A DNA stretch of 64,000 nt from Asterias rubens. Its lineage: Eukaryota > Echinodermata > Asteroidea > Forcipulatida > Asteriidae. Below, piece by piece: positions 58,401 to 64,000 of this stretch. The stretch lies in contig NC_047065.1 in NCBI RefSeq assembly GCF_902459465.1, positions 13,555,634 through 13,619,633 on the forward strand. The letters are read 5' to 3'. Below the pieces are notes generated by a model that saw only the letters and a list, made by a program, of their open reading frames with translations, had not been told where the DNA came from and ran no database searches. A program made the position numbers and the translations under genes. How positions within the stretch are numbered: the first letter of the stretch is position 1; each line of letters opens with the position of its first letter.

Positions 58401-59062
58401 TTTACTGTACTTAGCTAACTGTTATCAAGTTCATAAATTCCAATGCAGTATATTTAACTCCAAGAAGTCAAAAGTCATCTATGATATTTGGGGGAAAAAA
58501 CATCTCACATCTGAACCCTATTGAATTATTTCTTGTATATTTTGTTTCATTTCAGGTTTGTATCAAGAAATCCAGGTACTGGATCATCCTTCTGTCTGAA
58601 ACACTAAACACGACGGAAACCCCAATTCTAGCTGCCACATGGGATGGCTTGAAACAGTTCATCCAGATCTTCTACCCTGCTGCTCTCGAATCAGTTCTTA
58701 CCCACTGGGACACCATCAAAGCAAACCCAGTGGAATTCTTCGAGCGGGAGGTCGACTTTAAGTTCATTTCAACACTGAGTGACACATCGGGTCCTCAGTA
58801 TATGAGCTACGAGAAGTATCTCTCACTGCCGAAGCCCCAGACAGCTTGGCAGACGAGGCTCTTCCTTTACTGTGAACTACGGATGTTTGAATTATTCACT
58901 GGTGATGGACTGACGTGTAGACAGGATGGAACAAAAGGAGAACGGGAGTACGTCAGTACGAACTATGACCTCTCGCAGATTGACCGAAGTAACTGGGTAG
59001 CTGTACCTATCACGGTGGATGTCCCTCTCGATGTGAGGAAACAATATGGCTCTACTTTGTAG
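55472..59062 (+). CDS. Unrecognised two-exon gene encoding a 294-aa cytosolic-type protein
   Basis: Exon 1 (55472-55849) ends CACTTAAAG|gtaatt and exon 2 (58556-59062, TAG) begins after ttcatttcag. Both are phase 0 and the join is seamless (PEYIHLK|VCIKKSRYW). Codon use and composition look coding in both exons. There is no signal peptide, transmembrane segment or repeat. Alternating hydrophobic stretches (KTAFIFGPET, YELLLHLGLLP, YWIILLSE, ILAATWDGLKQFIQIFYPAAL) suggest a globular alpha/beta protein, and FLYCELRMFELFTGDGLT looks like a conserved block near the C-terminus. The start could be ATG 55472, 55475 or 55502 (MGTVITKM). I cannot assign a family. The gene is divergent from APRT and probably shares its promoter. 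The 2.7-kb intron contains a 170-bp tandem duplication and a foldback MITE. An AATAAA lies 433 bp after the stop. Confidence 0.75.
56343..56684. repeat. 170-bp tandem duplication
   Basis: Two copies start gtaagtagggaggccggcac at 56343 and 56513 with few differences, within the intron of the unrecognised gene. Confidence 0.9.
57389..57533. mobile_element. GC-rich foldback MITE
   Basis: aaggccgagttatagtcggt on the left and accgactataaaccggcctt on the right pair, continuing into cgcgcg. TTAA precedes the left end. Confidence 0.85.
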
Positions 59063-59494
59063 CTATTACGTCAGTGCCGGTGTCCCTGGGAACTCCTTCT
59101 GCTGGAGATTCTTTCCCCCATATGGTACATTAACATCGGCTGGAGGAGGAGGATTCAAAAGAGGGCGCTGTCAGAAGTAGTTTGTACATAGTTCGCCACA
59201 TGGGTGGACAGAATCTCCTGCCAAACCGGCCTGGATTTAATCTTGAGAGGGCAAGGCCATTTTACAGTTTGCAAAGACACTTTCATTGGAGTTCTTTTCA
59301 AATACTGAAAAGTAAAACAATTGGGCATTGTTCCTGATTAGCAATTTGAATGATTACATTCCAGCTGAGTTATTCATTGCATTCACTCATAATGTACAGG
59401 TATGATACCTCAATCTTGGACAAGCCTTTTTGAGTGGCACCAAGGCAAATTCCAGGGGCATGGAGTGTGGTGTATTTGATGTGGAACTGAAGAC

Positions 59495-59500
59495 AATAAA
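59495..59500 (+). terminator. Candidate poly(A) signal for the gene at 55472-59062
   Basis: A canonical AATAAA lies 433 bp after the stop codon and is followed by a GT-rich stretch (gttacacacactgtg). It immediately precedes a truncated TTAA MITE. Other AATAAA strings exist in this AT-rich region, so this is only the best-placed candidate. Confidence 0.3.
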
Positions 59501-59517
59501 GTTACACACACTGTGCA

Positions 59518-59830
59518 AGAAGGAGCACTGTTGGTAATTGTCAAAGACCGGTTTTCTAACTTGGTGTATCTCGACATATGCATAAAATAACCAAGCTGAG
59601 AAAATTTCAGTCGAATTGGTCGTCGAAGTTGCGAGATAACTGTGAAAGAAAAAACTCCCTTGTCACAAAATTGCGTGCTGTCAGATGCTTGATTTCGAGA
59701 CCTCAAGTTCTAAATCTTAGGTCTCAAAATCAAATTCGTGGAAAATTACTTCTTTCTCGAAAACTATGTCACTTCAGAGGGAGCCGTTTCTCACAATTTT
59801 TGAGTAATTACCAATAGTGTCCACTGCCCA
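59518..59830. mobile_element. TTAA MITE, family A, both ends eroded
   Basis: The core and right-hand inverted repeat (gagtaattaccaatagtgtc) are present; terminal TTAA is lost. Confidence 0.75.
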
Positions 59831-59994
59831 AAGGTTACCAGGCAAATTACCATGTCACATTTTCCAATTGTGTTTGCAGTCGACTGGTATCCTACTGCCC
59901 ATCGCTGCTAAGCAGAAGTTTGCTAAGCAAAATTGTTTAGCAACATTTTCAAGTGGCTACATGTGTACATGTATATGAAATTGGGCCCTGGGGT

Positions 59995-60142
59995 GGATTT
60001 CACAAAGAGTTAGGACTAGTCTTTTCTCGAGTTAGGACCAGTTACTCGTACTAACTTAGGACTATCCATGCAATTTGTATATCTCTTAGGACTAGTCTTA
60101 AGTTAGGACTAGTCCTAACTCTTTTGTGAAATCGACCCCTGG
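59995..60142. mobile_element. Foldback MITE with near-perfect ends
   Basis: tggatttcacaaagagttag and ctaactcttttgtgaaatcg pair; the inner gactagtc motifs are repeated in both orientations. Confidence 0.85.
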
Positions 60143-60440
60143 TCTGACTGGATTTCTGTCTGAAACTATGATTGGTGCAGTGGTTTAGTGACACAACACT
60201 ATTTATGTTGTGCCTTGTGCATGTTGTGCCTTTAACGTGAAAAGTGTGTGCTTTGTTATATGAAACATTGTGCAGATATTTATTGCAGTTTGTGCTGCAC
60301 CTTCAAAACTCATAGCTTTTGCTAAAAACTTGTAAAACGCTGTGCCTTGGAAAAGATGTGCATTCTGGTTTAAACTTGACACCCATAATCAGGTAAATGC
60401 CTTATCAATGTTGGGTGTGTTTGTATTTGTTTGGTTGTAT

Positions 60441-60560
<120 letters not shown>

Positions 60561-60627
60561 CCTTTGTGGGGCTGTTATTCTAGGAGTTAAACTTAACTTA
60601 GTAGTTATGGGCATTTATGGACCGTTC

Positions 60628-61121
60628 CGGTGTGGCGGTTTCAGTCTTCCGCCGTGTTCAGCTTTCCGGGTGACGTAGTCGGACATATCAAAACGCTGTT
60701 CGAACGGTTTTAGCTTTCCGGCGTGTTCAGTTTTCCGGGTGACCTGTCAGAGCGCCGCGAGTACCCTGGCGAGTACTGTAGTTCTCTCAGCAGTGACCCC
60801 CAAATTGTTTATATTACGATTCTTTTCTGTGTAGTCACATAATCTCTTGCCCCATCTTTACATGTATTCATTGGTACAACTTTAGGCAGGTCACACTCTG
60901 CTTGCATAAAAAACAACTCGTACGATCCACGCGTTTGCCGCTAGTTGTACTCGACTCGTGGACGCCGCCATGACAGCTACCGGAGGGTAATGGAGAACTC
61001 AATACGGCACTAAAAATGGACTACTTTCGCTTGCTGTGCGCAGGCATCGCATGACGTAATGCTACCGTATTTGGTCATTCGGAAAACTGAACACAGCGGA
61101 AAGTTGAAACCGCCACACCGG
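60628..61121. mobile_element. Inverted-repeat element of ~494 bp
   Basis: Left arm cggtgtggcggtttcagtct and right arm gttgaaaccgccacaccg are reverse complements, with gtgttcagctttccgg/cggaaaactgaacac continuing. A direct repeat of the inner arm occurs at 60719. The loop holds CpG-rich unique sequence. Confidence 0.8.
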
Positions 61122-61301
61122 CTTTCCACTAAGCTCCGCCCACCGCGCACATGAGAAAGACACGTGTACGAGCACTCCCAATGACATTCTGCACGATTCT
61201 GCCGCACGTGCCAAATATACGCGCACGCATGACCGAGTTTGTCCGACCACATGATATTGGGTGAACGCGCACAGTTTGATTGACAGGCCGGATCGGTCCA
61301 T

Positions 61302-61680
61302 TTCAAGGGAAGGTACACATTTAGGAATTGTCAACGACCAGTCTTCTCACTTGTCGTATCCCATCATAAGCAAAAAATAACAAGCATGTGACACTTTGGG
61401 CTCAATCTGTCATCGAAGCTGCGAGAAAATGATGAAAGAAAAAACACCCTTGTTGGATCAATTGGTGTGCTTTCAGATGGGAATAAAAGACTTCTGGCTA
61501 GAAGTCTTTTATTATTTTAGTTAGAAATTACCTCTCTCTCTCAAAAACTACGTTACTTCAGAGGGAGTCATTTTCCACAATGTTTTATACTATCAACAGC
61601 TCTCCAATTGCTCGTTACAAAGTCAGTTTTTAAGTTAATAAGTGTCTTGAGTAATTACCAAACGTGTACCTTCCCTTTAA
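61302..61680. mobile_element. TTAA MITE, family B
   Basis: TCAAGGGAAGGTACACATTT and gtgtaccttccctttaa ends; inner foldback agacttctggctagaagtct. Confidence 0.85.
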
Positions 61681-62552
61681 AGTATATTAATTTTGTTTGG
61701 CTGGACTACTTTATGTACATATAAGGAGCTCTATTATGTGGGCACAGCCGCCGCTTTAAACCATAAGACCTAATAGCATTATTTTGGTAAGGTTGAACAT
61801 AAATTAAATGTTTTCAGATTTGCACATAACTTTTGTATATAGGTCTCTATGGATGGCCGTAGTTGAAATCTTCCCCTTGAAATATGTTTTTTTCTGAACC
61901 GCTATGCTCTGAGATGAGTAAAATAATGTGGTTTGATCACGATTTGATATGGTTTGAACTTACCTCCATGGTTTGATCGTACCATGAAGGTAGCATGACC
62001 ATACGATTTCGAGTCTACTCGTACTCAACAACGTGCTCAATGGTGAAATTTTGTGGATCCGTTCTTACGAAAGGGCGCCCTCTTGTGTTGCCGTGAGAGT
62101 ACCGTCATTAACTGTGCGTCACACAATAATTATCCACTGTTGTTCATTATAATGTCATTGCATCATTGTAACGTTGTATTTGTTCTGAACAATAATAAAG
62201 GTATCTGGTTTGAATTAATGGAACACTTAAGATCCTTCTGAAGATGAGTTTGGTTAATAACTGTATTTGTCCGCAAGTAATGATGTTCTTTCACCACTGA
62301 ACTGAACGCAACAGAAGAAGCATCTAAGCACAACAGAAGTATGCTTACCAGAATAAGGTTACCAGCCAAACTACTATGTCACACATGTACGATCTGTGAC
62401 TGGGATTTTTGCTTAGCAGACACTTATGTAATAATTTCTGCTCAAACAGCTCCATGTATTGGGTTTGGCTCAATATCTGTTTCAATCTGTTTCCTAAAGA
62501 TTTCCTTTTTCGGTAAATTTAAAAAACGAAAGGCCCCTAATTCTTTGTATTG

Positions 62553-62922
62553 TTAAAGGACTCCTTTGCCTTGGATCGGTCGAGTTGGTCTTTGAAAAGC
62601 GTTTGTAACCGTTTGTTATAAAATGCTTATGGGTAGAAAGATGTTGTCAGTTGAATACAATGATCCACACAAATATGCCTCGAAATTGCACGGTCTTCCT
62701 TTTACCTCGTGGAAAGACGTCGACTAACACGGTCGGCCGTTTATGGGAGTCAAAATGTATGACTCCTGACTTCCATACATGGCTGACCGGGTTAGTTCGC
62801 AAAGCAAAAGGAAAACCACGCAATTTCGAGGCAAACCTGTGTGGATTATAGTGTTAAAACATTTTTCTACAAATGTTTTTCAAAGACCAACTCGACAGAT
62901 CCAAGGAAACGTGTTCCTCTAA
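62553..62922. mobile_element. MITE with ~45-bp terminal inverted repeats
   Basis: ggatcggtcgagttggtctt on the left pairs with aagaccaactcgacagatcc on the right. Left boundary TTAA, right CTAA. A fragment of the left end may lie at 51410. Confidence 0.8.
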
Positions 62923-64000
62923 TTGACTCGCTTCAAATACAGACAAAGGTGGTTGATGACCTAAAGTAAACCTTCCAATAAAGTATGGTAAATGTTGGCA
63001 TTGGTAGAGCTTGTAATTCGGTTACTTTGCAAGTCCGGTAAAAAAAATAAAAATTGACCGGATCCCGAACAAGAGTGAGCAAAAGGGAACCCAAAATTTA
63101 TATTTGCCATTCATTTTTAAGAGTGTTTGCCAAACGTATACCTTCCCTTTAAGTATGAATTCATTTGGTAAATATTAGCCTTGGTAGATCTGAAGAAAAA
63201 TGTTCCGATCCCCCAAAATTTATCAAAAGGGTGTTTAATTCATAAGCACGGGCAATAGCTTTAAACTTCATATAAACCGGGATATTAATATATTCCAATG
63301 GTGTCAGACCACCTTGCAGGTCAATTTCAACAGTAAACTATACTTCAATTAAAGAACATTCACCACCCTGAAAGCATTTCACCTGGGCCTTTTCAATTAA
63401 GAACATTTATGCCTCAAGAATCATCTCTCTCCAACCATCCACCAAGAGAATTTCTTAAAACAGTATTGGTTTGGCTCCGCCGCGAGAGAAAGATGGGAGT
63501 CGTGGCATGCCGAGTAATGTTTTTTTCCTTTAGTGCGGAGGAAGGTGCAGCAAGGTGATGGTTTAAAACTGCTTATGGAAACAGGCTTTGAGGGATGTGC
63601 TGGATTATACGGGGCTATCAAGAGTTGTAGTCCCGCTTGCAGAGAGAGAGTGGAAGAGGGAGAGAGGGAGAGTAAAAAAAAACCTGCCTCACTTATGTGA
63701 CTCAATCATCGCTCGCAGCAAACCAGTTATTAACCAGATCTCATTTCTGGCGTAATCTCAGCCTCGGGGTGGTGCAGAATCACTACCCCCCGTTAGCGGG
63801 CTGGTTTCCCCCAGCTTGCCGTGAAATCACGCTAAGATTAGGCAATCAATTTGCCATGGTAAGATAGATTGGGCCGTCCTGCGGTTGAAAAAACACTCAT
63901 TTCTTTAACGGTGTGTGGGGGGAGGAGGGGGATGGGGGAAGACGGTGGCTTCCCCCCTGAGCTATTACAATTGGAATATGGGTGTGGGGAAATAATCTAG
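62923..64000. other. No gene seen to the end of the window
   Basis: The phrase ggtaaatgttggcattggtagagc (62990) recurs diverged at 63160, indicating a small decayed duplication. G/A-rich low complexity at 63640-63680 and poly-G stretches near 63915. No open frame has coding character. Confidence 0.4.

Noticed and set aside
63421..63705. 94-codon minus-strand ORF
   Set aside because: Low-complexity Ser/Leu composition from a GA-rich tract, no homology recognised.

Overview
The window is nuclear DNA from an animal. Its genes are split by GT-AG introns, and coding sequence is a small fraction of the 64 kb, sitting in AT-rich introns and spacers full of short transposons. Protein content and repeat style suggest an invertebrate deuterostome, most likely an echinoderm and perhaps a sea star. 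That placement is an inference, because no rRNA or mitochondrial sequence is present. There are no bacterial features (operons, Shine-Dalgarno sites, CRISPR).

Layout. (1) 851-30755, + strand: a 14-exon gene for VPS9 domain-containing protein 1 (VPS9D1), with an N-terminal MIT-like domain, a long acidic central exon and a C-terminal Rab5-GEF (VPS9) domain. Its 12.5-kb intron 5 holds a complete intronless rhodopsin-like GPCR gene (10897-11895, + strand), a 198-bp tandem array just upstream of the GPCR, and a probable alternative first exon of VPS9D1 (13415-13525). (2) 34024-40003, + strand: six-exon omega-class glutathione S-transferase with its catalytic Cys32. (3) 45614-49220, - strand: four coding exons of a MATCAP (KIAA0895-type) tubulin tyrosine carboxypeptidase; the HExxxH zinc motif is cut by an intron. 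(4) 51932-55300, - strand: five-exon adenine phosphoribosyltransferase, complete at 177 aa. (5) 55472-59062, + strand: a two-exon gene for a 294-aa protein I do not recognise, head-to-head with APRT across 171 bp. (6) 59063-64000: no gene seen.

Most of the remaining DNA is repeats. The commonest are 360-430 bp non-autonomous inverted-repeat elements (MITEs) of at least four related families, all bounded by TTAA. The window contains a filled and an empty copy of one host repeat, which shows TTAA target duplication directly. Other repeats include tRNA-derived SINEs, several GC-rich foldback MITEs, nested insertions (MITE in MITE, MITE in SINE), minisatellites of 11, 25, 69, 127 and 198 bp, and a long (TTTA)n tract.

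The genes do not form one pathway: vesicle trafficking (VPS9D1), signalling (GPCR), redox/thiol chemistry (GSTO), tubulin modification (MATCAP) and purine salvage (APRT). From memory of the human map, VPS9D1 and APRT lie at 16q24.3 and the MATCAP1 homologue elsewhere on 16q, so part of this grouping may be ancient linkage. I found no clearly new biological system. The best leads are the alternative VPS9D1 promoter/exon, the divergent nested GPCR, the unrecognised gene beside APRT, and the mosaic TTAA MITE superfamily.
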